DNA of 64,000 bases from Halopseudomonas oceani (GTDB taxonomy: Bacteria > Pseudomonadota > Gammaproteobacteria > Pseudomonadales > Pseudomonadaceae): positions 186,001 to 250,000 of the forward strand of contig NZ_PPSK01000002.1 of the NCBI RefSeq assembly GCF_002903165.1. Reading direction: 5' to 3'. Below, one piece after another: positions 9,230 through 18,283 of the stretch (position 1 is the first letter of the stretch; each line of letters starts with the position of its first letter). Under the pieces are notes generated by a model. It saw only the letters and a program-made list of their open reading frames with translations, was not told the DNA's origin and ran no database searches. A program made the translations under genes and the position numbers.

Positions 9230-9799
9230 ATGCGCATAAGCGAGGGTTGGTTGGAAGGGGGGGGGCGCTGCCCGTCCAGTCATTGCAACGAGCGGCCCGC
9301 CGAGTGTGACGTATCGCTGCTTGTCATCCACAACATAAGCCTGCCGCCGGGCGAGTTCGGCGGCGGTTATGTGCAGCCCTTTTTTACCGGGCAATTGAAT
9401 CCATCCATTCATCCCTACTTTGCCGAGATCGCTGATCTGCGTGTGTCTGCACACTTCCTGATTGAGCGCGATGGCACCATTACTCAGTTCGTTTCCTGTA
9501 ATCAGCGCGCCTGGCATGCCGGTGCGTCTTGCTTTGGTGGGCAGGAAAACTGCAACGATTTCTCGGTCGGCATTGAGCTTGAGGGCGCAGACGAGGTGCC
9601 GTATACAGACGCCCAGTATCGCGTTCTGGTGCGTTTGACCAAGGCCCTGCAGTGTGCTTATCCCGCCATTGAAAATCACCGTATCACCGGGCACGAGTTC
9701 ATTGCCCCGGGTCGCAAGACCGATCCTGGACCGGCCTTTGATTGGCGACGCTACCTGCGAGCGTTGGTTTGTTCATCCCCTGCTCAGGAGCTGCACTGA
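9230..9799 (+). CDS. ampD: 1,6-anhydro-N-acetylmuramyl-L-alanine amidase
   Basis: 189 residues, close to E. coli AmpD. This cytoplasmic zinc amidase removes the stem peptide from 1,6-anhydro-muropeptides during peptidoglycan recycling and so keeps AmpR-controlled beta-lactamase off. Zinc ligands are visible: His34 in VIHNIS, and His155 and Asp165 in TGHEFIAPGRKTDPGP. The N-terminus (GWLEGGGRCPSSHCNERP) matches the family. The stop codon overlaps the ampE start (TGATG), so the two are translationally coupled. The AmpG muropeptide importer of the same pathway is at 16907. Confidence 0.96.
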   Translation: MRISEGWLEGGGRCPSSHCNERPAECDVSLLVIHNISLPPGEFGGGYVQPFFTGQLNPSIHPYFAEIADLRVSAHFLIERDGTITQFVSCNQRAWHAGASCFGGQENCNDFSVGIELEGADEVPYTDAQYRVLVRLTKALQCAYPAIENHRITGHEFIAPGRKTDPGPAFDWRRYLRALVCSSPAQELH

Positions 9800-10629
9800 T
9801 GCACTTTCTTGCCTTGCTGCTGGTTGTTGTACTGATGTGGCTCACCCCTTTGCGGACCGGGCTGCCGCTGGATCTGCCGAAATACTGGGTAGGTCTGGTC
9901 GTGCGTCATGGGGGGGGGCAGGCGCGGATTGGCGGAGTGTTGCTGGTATTGTTACCCGTCTTGCTGCTGGTGTTGCTGCAGTGGTGGCTGCAGCGCAATG
10001 GGCTGGGGTTCTTCGGATTGCTGCTGTTTGCCCTGGTATTGCTTGCCTGTGTTGGTCGTCAGGACCCACTGGGCGAGTTGGCGGCCGGATTTGAGCGCGC
10101 CTGGGCGCGCGGTGATGAGGCGGCCGCTGCGCTGGTGGCAGAGCAGGATCTGGGCGTGGTGGCGGAGGGCGAGCAGTCGGTGCTGGCAGAGGTCAGGGCG
10201 GTACTCGTTCGGGAGGTGCTGCACGGTTATGTGGTGACTGTCTTCTGGTTCGCGCTGCTGGGGCCGGTTGGTGCGCTGGGCTACCGCCTGTTGCGGGTGC
10301 TGGCTGACGCGTCAGGCACCAATGCGGCCGGACCTGCCGCCGCTCTGGTGCATGCGCTGGAGTGGATTCCTGCGCGCCTGCTGGCCGCCAGCTTTGCGCT
10401 GGTGGGCCATTTTGACCATGTTCGCGCTGTGCTGGAGAATGTCCTGTTCAGCTGGGACGTGCCCTCTGATGAGCTGATACATAGCGCGGCCGAAGCGGCG
10501 CTTCAGGGCGGGTCGCAGCGGCTCGCCGACGCAGGGGATGAGGGTGTGCTGGCTGATACCCGTACGCTGCTGGTGCGCGCGTTGATGGTCTGGGCCGTCG
10601 TACTAGCCTTGTTGGCCGTACTTGGTTAG
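9799..10629 (+). CDS. ampE: AmpE inner-membrane protein, beta-lactamase induction accessory
   Basis: 276 residues with membrane segments near residues 2-15, 42-75, 140-160 and 255-275, as in AmpE. The family blocks QDPLGELAAGFERAWARGDEAAA and YVVTVFWFALLGPVGALGYRLL are clear. AmpE resembles CobD-type membrane proteins and is thought to sense or transmit cell-wall signals with AmpD; its biochemical role is unsettled. The ATG shares a base with the ampD stop, which fixes this start over the longer open frame from 9742. Confidence 0.93.
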   Translation: MHFLALLLVVVLMWLTPLRTGLPLDLPKYWVGLVVRHGGGQARIGGVLLVLLPVLLLVLLQWWLQRNGLGFFGLLLFALVLLACVGRQDPLGELAAGFERAWARGDEAAAALVAEQDLGVVAEGEQSVLAEVRAVLVREVLHGYVVTVFWFALLGPVGALGYRLLRVLADASGTNAAGPAAALVHALEWIPARLLAASFALVGHFDHVRAVLENVLFSWDVPSDELIHSAAEAALQGGSQRLADAGDEGVLADTRTLLVRALMVWAVVLALLAVLG

Positions 10630-10638
10630 ATTCCTTTG

Positions 10639-10695
10639 CTGACTGTCTTAAAGTTGCGCTGCTTGGAGCCGATAGCTTTTCTATGAGACAGTCAG
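10639..10695. repeat. Inverted repeat between ampE and the chemoreceptor gene
   Basis: CTGACTGTCT at 10639-10648 is perfectly complementary to AGACAGTCAG at 10686-10695, with a 37-base loop. A second short dyad follows at about 10742-10760 (GCGCTG...CAGCGC). No T-run follows, so it is not a standard terminator. It could end ampE transcripts with Rho or form structure in the chemoreceptor leader. Confidence 0.5.
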
Positions 10696-10803
10696 TGGCG
10701 AAGCAAGAACGCGTCGTCGCGGTAGATAATACAAAAAGCAGCGCTGGTTCAGTCAGCGCATAGCCCTTGCCGCAGGGCAGTTTATTATTAGGAGAGACCT
10801 CGG

Positions 10804-12822
10804 GTGAACAGTCTGCTTTCCCCTGCCATTGCGTTAATGAACCGGCTGAGCTATGGCATGAAGTTCTGCCTGATCAGCGTCCTGTTTTTTGTCCCGCTCG
10901 GTATTGTCAGCAGCATGCTTGTGCAGCAGGCCTACGACCGTGTCGAGGTGACTGCCCACGCCCTCGACAGCTTGTCGCTGGTGCAGGCGACCTCGGGGGT
11001 GCTACGCAACGCTGAACTGGTGCGTGACCTGGATGCGGTCAACACCCGCTTGGGGCAGGGCGGCCAGGCCGATAGTATTGAGCAACGCCTGATACAGGCG
11101 CGCTCCTCGTTGATCGAACAGCTGAACAATCTGCCGCTCGAAGCGGACGATCCGGCCGCAGCAGACCTGATAAAAATGCGCGACGGTCTGGTGCAAAGCT
11201 ACAAGGAGATTGCGGCCGAGTCGATCACCTCCCGTGGTCCCATGTCGGTCCGTGCGATGGACGAAACCGAAAGCCTGCTGAAAATGACAGCCGCATACGC
11301 GGGTCTGCCGCAGGACTTCGACCGCAACGTTCGCCAGCTTACCGAGTTACTGATTGGTTCGACGGTAGAGGTGACCTCGGCGCTGGGGCAGGGCCGTGCA
11401 ACCGGCTCGTATTCCATGGGACTGGGTTTCCTCAACTCAGACGCCAGCCGGGAAATGGATGACCTGGTCAATTCGCTGCAGAAGCTCGGAACCGATTATG
11501 CGCAGGCGCTGGATCAGGCGGTGACCAGTACCGGCAGCAGCGCGTTGCAGGGCGCGGCGCAGAGCAGTCGTGAGAGCATCGACAGCGCAATGTCGATCTT
11601 TGAAGACGACGTGATCATTGCTGCCTCTCTGGACAGTACCTGGGACGCCTTTTTTGACCGCATCACTGGCGAAATGGATGCGACCTATGCGTTGGATGAG
11701 GCCATCTTCGATTATCTGGGTGCCCAGCTCGAGACCCGTCTGGCGAGTAACAAGCGAACCATGCTCGCCCTGGTGGCTTCGTTGTCGCTGGTTGGTCTGT
11801 TGATTATCTACCTCTATGCCGGCTTCTATTTCGCTACTCGCCGCACACTCAAGCGACTGTCTCTGCAGATGGGGCAGGTGGCGCGTGGCGATATGACGGT
11901 ACAGGTTGAGGTTGACAGCCGTGACGAGCTGGGAGCGCTGGCGGCGGACTTCAACAATACCGTTCAGCGCGTGCGCGAGCTGATCCGTCAGGTCAGCGAT
12001 ACCTCTGGTCAGGTGCAGGAACAATCGAGTCAGGTCGAGCATATCGCGACAGAGAGCAGTCAGGCGGTCGCGTCGCAGCGCAGCCAGATTGAGCAGGTGG
12101 CGACGGCAATGAACGAAATGGCAGCCACGTCTCAGGAGGTGGCGCGCAGTGCGGCGCTGGCGGTGAACAACGCCGAGCAAGTCAATACCGAGACGCTGAA
12201 TGGTCGCCGTATGGTTGAGTCTTCAGTGGACGGTATCGAGAAGCTTGCAGGAGAAATCGAGAACTCGGTACGGGTGATCAATCAACTGGCTGACGACAGC
12301 TCGTCGATCAGCCGCGTGCTTGATGTGATCAAAGGTGTCGCTGAGCAGACCAACCTGCTGGCGCTCAATGCGGCCATTGAAGCTGCGCGTGCGGGTGAGC
12401 AGGGGCGCGGGTTTGCGGTCGTTGCTGATGAGGTGCGCACTCTGGCTCGACGTACCCAGCAGTCCACCGAGGAAATTGAGCAGATGATCGCGCGGCTGCA
12501 AGACGGTGTTTCAGCAGCGGTCAAGGCGATGGGCAGCAGCCACAGCATGACGGCATCGACTGTGGAGTCGTCGTTGCAGGTACAGCAGGGGCTGGACAGC
12601 ATTCTCAAGGCGGTTACCCAGATCGTTGACCAGAGTCAGCAGATCGCCGCCGCTGCCGAGCAGCAGACGGTGGTCAGTCACGATATCGATCAGAACATCG
12701 TGCAGATCAATGAGGCCGGCGAGCGCACTGCGCAGGGCGCGCAGCGCGCCGAGGAAGCCAGCGGCCGCCTCGGGCAACTGGTCCACTCGCTGCAAGGCAT
12801 TATCAACGCCTTCAAAGTGTGA
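10804..12822 (+). CDS. Methyl-accepting chemotaxis protein
   Basis: 672 residues. TM1 lies at about 19-40 and TM2 at about 318-340, enclosing a roughly 275-residue mostly helical periplasmic sensor. A HAMP domain (about 340-395, ending [16 protein letters not shown]) and a long signalling coiled coil follow. The conserved tip ([20 protein letters not shown] and [20 protein letters not shown], near residue 511) contacts CheA and CheW. Translation begins at GTG with AGGAGA about nine bases upstream. In P. aeruginosa a transducer gene also follows ampDE. The ligand is unknown, and no C-terminal CheR-docking pentapeptide is visible. Confidence 0.94.
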   Translation: MNSLLSPAIALMNRLSYGMKFCLISVLFFVPLGIVSSMLVQQAYDRVEVTAHALDSLSLVQATSGVLRNAELVRDLDAVNTRLGQGGQADSIEQRLIQARSSLIEQLNNLPLEADDPAAADLIKMRDGLVQSYKEIAAESITSRGPMSVRAMDETESLLKMTAAYAGLPQDFDRNVRQLTELLIGSTVEVTSALGQGRATGSYSMGLGFLNSDASREMDDLVNSLQKLGTDYAQALDQAVTSTGSSALQGAAQSSRESIDSAMSIFEDDVIIAASLDSTWDAFFDRITGEMDATYALDEAIFDYLGAQLETRLASNKRTMLALVASLSLVGLLIIYLYAGFYFATRRTLKRLSLQMGQVARGDMTVQVEVDSRDELGALAADFNNTVQRVRELIRQVSDTSGQVQEQSSQVEHIATESSQAVASQRSQIEQVATAMNEMAATSQEVARSAALAVNNAEQVNTETLNGRRMVESSVDGIEKLAGEIENSVRVINQLADDSSSISRVLDVIKGVAEQTNLLALNAAIEAARAGEQGRGFAVVADEVRTLARRTQQSTEEIEQMIARLQDGVSAAVKAMGSSHSMTASTVESSLQVQQGLDSILKAVTQIVDQSQQIAAAAEQQTVVSHDIDQNIVQINEAGERTAQGAQRAEEASGRLGQLVHSLQGIINAFKV

Positions 12823-12840
12823 CCGCAGGGGCTGCCAGGC

Positions 12841-13407
12841 TCAGGCCTCAGGCTTGGGCTTGGCAGCCCACAGTACTTCGGCAGTTCCTTCCAGTATGGC
12901 GATCGTTCGCGCCACAACAAATAGCAGGTCAGACAGTCGATTCAGATAGATGGCCGACTGATTGTTTACCTCTTCCTCAACCGCCAGCGTCAGATAATGG
13001 CGCTCGGCACGACGACACACGCTGCGAGTCAGGTGGGCCTGGGCAACAAGCACTGAACCACCGGGCAGAATGAAGTTCTTCAGTGGCTCCAGGCTGGCGT
13101 TGTAGTGGTCAATCAACTGCTCCAACTGGGCGACGTCGGCTGCTTCAATCAGGTCGTGGCCGGGCACGGCCAACTCGCCACCCAGATCGAATAACCGGTG
13201 CTGGATTGGGGTGAGTGCGAGTTTGAGGTCTGTCATGTGGGCAGTGTCCATCTGGCATAGCAGCAGGCCCAGATGGCTATTTAATTCGTCCGCATCGCCC
13301 ATGGCTTCGATCCGGGGGTGATCCTTGCGAATTCGCTCGCCGTTGGCCAGCCCGGTTTCTCCGCCGTCGCCGGTGCGGGTGTACAGTTTGCTCAGGCGGT
13401 AGCCCAT
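12841..13407 (-). CDS. Cob(I)alamin adenosyltransferase, PduO type
   Basis: 188 residues of the PduO-type ATP:corrinoid adenosyltransferase, which makes adenosylcobalamin. Signature segments are LYTRTGDGGETGLANGERIRKD at the N-terminus (ATP binding), MGDADELNSHLGLL, FILPGGSVLVAQAHLTRSVC RRAER with the conserved Arg cluster, and YLNRLSDLLFVVARTIA. AGGAG lies ten bases before the ATG. It converges on the chemoreceptor gene, and an inverted repeat (12828-12837 with 12861-12869) lies across its 3' end. No cobalamin riboswitch is visible. Confidence 0.93.
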   Translation of the reverse strand: MGYRLSKLYTRTGDGGETGLANGERIRKDHPRIEAMGDADELNSHLGLLLCQMDTAHMTDLKLALTPIQHRLFDLGGELAVPGHDLIEAADVAQLEQLIDHYNASLEPLKNFILPGGSVLVAQAHLTRSVCRRAERHYLTLAVEEEVNNQSAIYLNRLSDLLFVVARTIAILEGTAEVLWAAKPKPEA

Positions 13408-13516
13408 CGCGTGTGTCTCCTCGAAAGTGTGCGCGCCAGTCTAGGGGCTGTTGCGGTTTTATCACAAGCCATATCACCGGCCCAGGGCGGGCCGAGTGGT
13501 GTTGCCGGCAGGATCA

Positions 13517-14422
13517 TCAGTCGGCTGGCAGCCGGTGCGTGCGCAGTGTGTCCTGGGCGGCCCTGTGCAGCCGGTCCAGGGCTGGTGTCGCAAGACCCGC
13601 AGCGTGTGCCGCACGGCAGGCGTAGCCGAGAATGTAGTCGAGTTCGGTGCGGCGGCCTGCGTGCAGATCCTGGCGAGTCGAGGAGCTGTTGTTTGCGGTG
13701 GCCAGAATGACGGAGTGAACCTGCTGGTCGAGGTCGCCCTGCACGCCTTGCAGCGTCAGGAGTTGCTGCAGCTCGGCCAGGCACTCGGTCAGCCAGCCGT
13801 CGGCTCGTTCTGGAACCTCTCCGTTGCGGCAATCATAAATCAGCGTGAAAGGGTTGATCGCGCAATTTACCGCGAGCTTGCGCCAGAGCACTGGCATGAT
13901 GTCGGGCTGCCAACTGGTTGCGATGCTGGCGGGAAGGGAACTGAGCCAGTCGGGCGCCGGTATATCCGGATGCAATGGACCAATGATGTTGTGGCCGCGG
14001 CCCGCCCAGATAAGCTCTTGCTCGCTCGGACGCCAGGCGCCGTCGGTGACGCTGATGCAGTACACGCGGCAGGCGGGAAAGGCGTCCGCAATCGCCTGTT
14101 GCGAGCCCAGGCCGTTTTGCAGCAAAAAAATCTCGGCATCGGGCTGCAGGCGGTGGCGCACTGACTCGACAGCAGGCAAGGCAGCATAGGATTTGGTTGC
14201 CACCACAAGGCGCAGGATAGGCGTGGTGGCATCCGCTGTTTCTGCCGCCAACGGTAACCGATGCACAGCGGCTCCATCGTTGAACCCAAGCTCACCGCCG
14301 TTGCGGTTCCACTGCTCCAGTCGGCTGCTGTTACGAAGGATCAGGCGGCAATCCCTGTTTGCCAGGCGCAGCCGAGCAGCCCACAGCAGGCCGAGACTGC
14401 CCGCCCCGACGATATACAGCAT
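13517..14422 (-). CDS. panE: 2-dehydropantoate 2-reductase (ketopantoate reductase)
   Basis: 301 residues. It reduces ketopantoate to pantoate with NADPH in pantothenate/CoA synthesis. The N-terminal nucleotide-binding motif (LYIVGAGSLGLLWAARL), ILRLVVATKSYAALPAVE, LLQNGLGSQQAIADAFP, and the C-terminal catalytic region LWRKLAVNCAINPFTLIYDC with the conserved Lys and Asn are present. It starts seven bases after the stop of the response regulator with an AAGGA site, so the two form an operon, as in P. aeruginosa. Confidence 0.93.
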   Translation of the reverse strand: MLYIVGAGSLGLLWAARLRLANRDCRLILRNSSRLEQWNRNGGELGFNDGAAVHRLPLAAETADATTPILRLVVATKSYAALPAVESVRHRLQPDAEIFLLQNGLGSQQAIADAFPACRVYCISVTDGAWRPSEQELIWAGRGHNIIGPLHPDIPAPDWLSSLPASIATSWQPDIMPVLWRKLAVNCAINPFTLIYDCRNGEVPERADGWLTECLAELQQLLTLQGVQGDLDQQVHSVILATANNSSSTRQDLHAGRRTELDYILGYACRAAHAAGLATPALDRLHRAAQDTLRTHRLPAD

Positions 14423-14429
14423 GCGGTCC

Positions 14430-15386
14430 TTAGCCGAGTCGGGCTTCGGTGATCAGGTTGGTTTCGTAAGCATCGTTAAGATGGCTTTCTACCTGTTGCA
14501 GCAGCGCCTCGGCCTCGGGTGCTGCCTGTTGGTTGCTCAGGGTACAGATAACCATGCCTGCGCGGATTGACAGGTAGCCTTCGCTGGTCTTGAACGCTTT
14601 GAGATTGAGACCGTCGTGCAGACGGCGAAAACTCGCCGGTTTCAGATCGGCTGCCTGGTCGGCGATGGTGACGATGGCGAACGCGTTGTCGTCAACCCGG
14701 GCAATCACGTCGGTGGGGCGCACCAGCTGCTGTAGGCGTCGCGCAGTGCCGCGCAGCACTTCCTGTTGTACGGTGTCACCGAAGCGTTCGCTCAGGGCGG
14801 GCAGGTTCTGTACGCCCATGACGACCAGGCAGCACGCACCGCCGCGTGATTCAACATTGCGCAGGACTTCGGTCAGGCGCTGAATCAGGTAGCGGCGGTT
14901 GCCGATGGCCGTTAGCCGGTCGACCAGGTTGTGTTCTTCCAATTGCGCGTTGTTGGTTGCCAGCAGCTGGTTCTCATCCAACAGACGGTTGATCAACTGG
15001 GAGGTGCGGTCGGCAGCGTAAATGCGGGGCAGCAACTGCTCATTCATCGCCGATTTGCTGATGAAGTCATCTACGCCGCGATCAAAGGCTTCGCCGAGGA
15101 CGTTGTCGCCCTCGCGTGCGGTCAACAGGACCACGTAGGTGTAATGGACCGATTGCTCGTCCAGCTGACGGATACGTGTGGTCAGCTCCAGTCCGTCCAT
15201 TTCCGGCATCAGCCAGTCGGCAACCATCACGCTGGCCGGCTGTTCTTCATGCATGCGCAGGGCATCCATGGCCGAGCTGGCGAAACGGATGTTGTTATAG
15301 CCGGCCTGACTCAGGGTATGGCCGATGACAGCACTGCTGAACTTGGTGTCATCGACTACCAGGATGCTGAGTTGGGGGTTCGGCAT
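14430..15386 (-). CDS. Response regulator with a degenerate GGDEF domain (probable c-di-GMP receptor)
   Basis: 318 residues. A receiver domain (1-125) has acidic pair D12-D13, phospho-acceptor D57 (VADWLMPEMDG) and K111. A GGDEF domain begins at DRLTAIGNRR (about 156). The active-site loop reads DDNAF at 232-236 instead of GG[D/E]EF, and the usual metal Asp is replaced (LVVMGVQNL), so diguanylate cyclase activity is unlikely. The inhibitory-site motif RxxD is kept (RPTD, 223-226) at the canonical distance. AGGGAG precedes the ATG. It is divergent from yajQ, a reported c-di-GMP binder, and upstream of panE. Confidence 0.88.
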   Translation of the reverse strand: MPNPQLSILVVDDTKFSSAVIGHTLSQAGYNNIRFASSAMDALRMHEEQPASVMVADWLMPEMDGLELTTRIRQLDEQSVHYTYVVLLTAREGDNVLGEAFDRGVDDFISKSAMNEQLLPRIYAADRTSQLINRLLDENQLLATNNAQLEEHNLVDRLTAIGNRRYLIQRLTEVLRNVESRGGACCLVVMGVQNLPALSERFGDTVQQEVLRGTARRLQQLVRPTDVIARVDDNAFAIVTIADQAADLKPASFRRLHDGLNLKAFKTSEGYLSIRAGMVICTLSNQQAAPEAEALLQQVESHLNDAYETNLITEARLG

Positions 15387-15494
15387 GTAGTTGCTCCCTG
15401 CTGGACGTTGGCCGGTCTAGGTATAATGCCATGAGGTTATACCGTCGTTTTGTAATGAACATCATAATTTTGGGTTTTTCTGTGAGGTAGCACA

Positions 15495-15980
15495 ATGCCA
15501 TCTTTTGATGTCGTGTCCGAACTGGACAAACATGAAGTAACCAACGCGGTTGATAATGCCAAGAAAGAGCTGGAGCGGCGTTACGATCTGCGGGGAAAAG
15601 GGGAGATCGACTTCAACGATAAGCAGAAGACGATCACCATGAGCGCGGAGTCCGACTTTCAGCTTGAGCAGATGATGGGGATTCTTGAACTCAGTCTGAC
15701 CAAGCGCAAGATCGATATTCGCTGTCTGGACGCGGGCGAACCATTTGCCTCTGGCAAGCAGGTCAAGCAGGATGTGTCGTTTAAGGAAGGGATCGACAAG
15801 GAACTTGCCAAGAAAATCGTTGCCTTGATCAAGGATTCCAAGCTCAAGGTACAGGCCGCGATTCAGGGCGATCAGGTACGGGTAACGGGCAAGAAGCGCG
15901 ACGACTTGCAGGATGTCATGGCGCTGTTGCGCGGCAGTGAGCTGGAGCTGCCGCTGCAATACAACAACTTCCGCGACTGA
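15495..15980 (+). CDS. yajQ: YajQ family cyclic-di-GMP-binding protein
   Basis: 161 residues, a full-length match to YajQ/DUF520. The double ferredoxin-like fold binds nucleotide; Xanthomonas and Pseudomonas members are reported as c-di-GMP effectors that act on transcription. Conserved blocks are [52 protein letters not shown] and [13 protein letters not shown]. It is divergent from the GGDEF response regulator across 108 bases that contain a perfect TATAAT at 15422-15427. It is followed by mscS 34 bases later. Confidence 0.95.
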   Translation: MPSFDVVSELDKHEVTNAVDNAKKELERRYDLRGKGEIDFNDKQKTITMSAESDFQLEQMMGILELSLTKRKIDIRCLDAGEPFASGKQVKQDVSFKEGIDKELAKKIVALIKDSKLKVQAAIQGDQVRVTGKKRDDLQDVMALLRGSELELPLQYNNFRD

Positions 15981-16014
15981 GGTCGCGATCCATCGCTGAT
16001 AAAAGGGGGCACGA

Positions 16015-16848
16015 ATGGATGAAATCATGAACAAGCTGCAAGGGCTTGAAGAGACGCTGCTGCCGCTGCTGGTTGAGTATGGCAGCAAGCTGGCACTGGC
16101 GCTGCTGACGCTGCTGATCGGCTGGTGGCTGATTGGTCGTCTGATGAAAGCTATGAACGGGGTCATGACCAAGCGCAACCTAGAGCCAACGCTGCATGGC
16201 TTCATCGGCTCAATGGTATCCGTCGCGCTCAAGGTGCTCCTGCTGATCAGTGTTGCCGGTATGGTGGGTATCGAGACAACGTCCTTCATCGCGGTGCTGG
16301 GTGCCGCTGGCCTGGCTGTAGGCTTGGCACTGCAGGGCAGTCTGGCCAACTTCGCCGGTGGAGCCTTGATTCTGTTTCTGCGTCCGTTTCGCGCCGGTGA
16401 ATACATTGAGGCGCAGGGCGTTGCCGGCACGGTTGATAGCATTCAGATTTTCAACACCGTACTGAAAACGCCTGACAACAAGACTGTGATCGTGCCCAAT
16501 GGCAGCCTGTCCAACGGCAATATCATCAACTATTCCCGCCAGGCGACCCGTCGCGTCGATCTGAATATCGGTATTGATTACAGCGATGACCTCAAGCAGG
16601 CCAAGGATATCCTGATGGGGCTGGCCCAAGGCGACAGCCGTGTGCTCAAGGATCCAGAGCCAGTAGTCTGGCTGGTATCGCTGGGTGACAACTCGGTGAA
16701 CCTGTCGCTGCGTATGTGGACCAAGACAGAGGATTACTGGGGCGTTTTCTTCGAGTTGCAGGAAAAGGCCAAGCTGGAGTTTGATGCAGCAGGCATCAGC
16801 ATTCCGTTCCCGCAGCGGACTGTGCATCTGGTACAGCAGACGTCCTGA
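16015..16848 (+). CDS. mscS: Small-conductance mechanosensitive channel, MscS family
   Basis: 277 residues, close to E. coli MscS. Three membrane helices lie at about 22-43, 60-82 and 90-115. The pore-lining TM3 carries the Gly/Ala pattern (AVLGAAGLAVGLALQGSLANFAGG). The beta domain follows (FRAGEYIEAQGVAGTVDSIQ, TVIVPNGSLSNGNIINYS), then the C-terminal vestibule. It releases osmolytes from the inner membrane under hypo-osmotic shock. Start ATG 16015 has AGGGGG upstream. It probably shares the yajQ transcript and ends at a strong bidirectional terminator. Confidence 0.95.
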   Translation: MDEIMNKLQGLEETLLPLLVEYGSKLALALLTLLIGWWLIGRLMKAMNGVMTKRNLEPTLHGFIGSMVSVALKVLLLISVAGMVGIETTSFIAVLGAAGLAVGLALQGSLANFAGGALILFLRPFRAGEYIEAQGVAGTVDSIQIFNTVLKTPDNKTVIVPNGSLSNGNIINYSRQATRRVDLNIGIDYSDDLKQAKDILMGLAQGDSRVLKDPEPVVWLVSLGDNSVNLSLRMWTKTEDYWGVFFELQEKAKLEFDAAGISIPFPQRTVHLVQQTS

Positions 16849-16867
16849 TTCACTCGGGCACTGTGAC

Positions 16868-16895
16868 AAAAAAACCGGCCATGGCCGGTTTTTTT
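16868..16895. terminator. Bidirectional rho-independent terminator between mscS and ampG
   Basis: A 16-base perfect palindrome (16874-16889) is flanked by seven A on the left and seven T on the right. It can terminate both the rightward mscS transcript and the leftward ampG transcript. Confidence 0.9.
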
Positions 16896-16906
16896 GTGTC
16901 TGTAAG

Positions 16907-18283
16907 TCAGTCTATGCCGGGGCGGCGCAAGCGATCCGGGTGGGCGTATCTGAGCAGGGCGAAAGCGAGAATGATCGCCGGTAACCCGGTCAGTGCGGTG
17001 GCCATAAAGAAGTGGACCCAACCCAACTGGGTGGCCAGAACGCCGGTGAAGCCGGCGGCAAACTGGCCCGGCAGGGTCATCAGAGAGCTGAACAGGGCGT
17101 ATTGGGTCGCGGTGTAGGCGGTGTTGGTCAGGCTCGATAGATAGGCAATGAACACCGAGATAGCCAGCCCGCCAGTAATGTTGTCGGCAATGATGGCGAC
17201 GATCAGCCCGTCCGGTTGTGGGCCGATGAAGGCCAGCCAGGCAAAGATCAGGTTGGTCGCTGGCGCCATGAACGCGGTCAGAATCAGGATCGGCGCAATG
17301 CCGAAACGGGCCACCATCAACCCGCCGAGGGCTGCGCCGGCCAGTGTCATGGCCAGACCGAAAGCGGCGGCGATGTTGGCGATCTGCTCCTTGCTGAAGC
17401 CGATATCGAGATAGAAGGGGTTGGCCATGGTGCCCATGAAAATATCGCTGACTCGGAAGGTCGCGATAAACAGCAGAATGATGAAGGCAACCCGGCCATA
17501 GCGCTCAAAGAACTCGGTAAAGGGCGCAATGAATGCGTTGAAGGCCCAGCCGGACAGCTGCAGTCGCCAGCCACTATGAACCGACTCGCTCAGGTGCTGA
17601 GTCAGGCGGGCCTCCTGCGCTCGGGTTGCATCAGTAATTTCCACGCTCGGTTCAGCAATAATCAGTGTTGTTACCAGCCCGATCAGCATCATGCCGGCCA
17701 TCAGCCCATAGGCCATGCTCCAGTCCTGCAGGGCGGCGATGTGCAGGGCGCCCGCGCCGGCAGCGAGGATGGCTACCCGGTAACCGGTGACGTAGGTGGC
17801 GGCCATGGCGGCCTGGCGGTGCTTGGCTTCGGCTTCGACCCGGTAGGCGTCAATGGCGACATCCTGAGTGGCCGAACCGAAGGCGGCCAGCACTGCCCAT
17901 AGCGCAACCCATTCCAGATGCTCCAGCGGATTGGTCATCGACATGCCAAGCAATGCGCCGGCAATCACCAACTGGGCAAGTAGCATCCAGCTGCGCCGAC
18001 GCCCGAACAGGCGCGTCAATATGGGGACCGGCAAACGGTCGATCAGTGGCGCCCACAGAACCTTGATCGAGTGCGCCATACCGACCCAGCTGAGAAAACC
18101 GATAGACGCTAGTTCGACGCCGATATCGCGTAGCCAGGCGCTGAAGGTGCCGCCGACCAGCAACAGTGGCAGACCGGCGGAGAAGCCGAGAAACAGCATG
18201 CCGATGACGCGTGGCTTGAGGTAAACCCGAAGGCCTTCAGCTGGCAGGGGAGTGGTACTGGAATCGGAAGGGCTGGAACTCAT
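16907..18283 (-). CDS. ampG: AmpG-family muropeptide permease (MFS)
   Basis: 458 residues with about twelve to fourteen membrane helices. AmpG imports GlcNAc-1,6-anhydroMurNAc peptides by proton symport for peptidoglycan recycling. Family blocks are LGFSAGLPLLLVGGTFSAWL (about 33-52), HSIKVLWAPLIDRLPVP, LAAFGSATQDVAIDAYRVEA and FKALT-type loops near the middle. The ATG has AAGGAC upstream and overlaps the stop of the alkyltransferase-like gene by four bases (ATGA), so it is the second gene of that unit. It feeds substrate to AmpD (9230). Confidence 0.93.
   Translation of the reverse strand: MSSSPSDSSTTPLPAEGLRVYLKPRVIGMLFLGFSAGLPLLLVGGTFSAWLRDIGVELASIGFLSWVGMAHSIKVLWAPLIDRLPVPILTRLFGRRRSWMLLAQLVIAGALLGMSMTNPLEHLEWVALWAVLAAFGSATQDVAIDAYRVEAEAKHRQAAMAATYVTGYRVAILAAGAGALHIAALQDWSMAYGLMAGMMLIGLVTTLIIAEPSVEITDATRAQEARLTQHLSESVHSGWRLQLSGWAFNAFIAPFTEFFERYGRVAFIILLFIATFRVSDIFMGTMANPFYLDIGFSKEQIANIAAAFGLAMTLAGAALGGLMVARFGIAPILILTAFMAPATNLIFAWLAFIGPQPDGLIVAIIADNITGGLAISVFIAYLSSLTNTAYTATQYALFSSLMTLPGQFAAGFTGVLATQLGWVHFFMATALTGLPAIILAFALLRYAHPDRLRRPGID

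Noticed and set aside
13441..13470. Possible second end of the MITE-like element (TAGGGGCTGTTGC)
   Set aside because: Similarity stops after about 13 bases and no opposite inverted repeat is found nearby.
13451..14164. 237-codon rightward frame opposite panE
   Set aside because: It is antisense to a clear reductase gene and has no domain.
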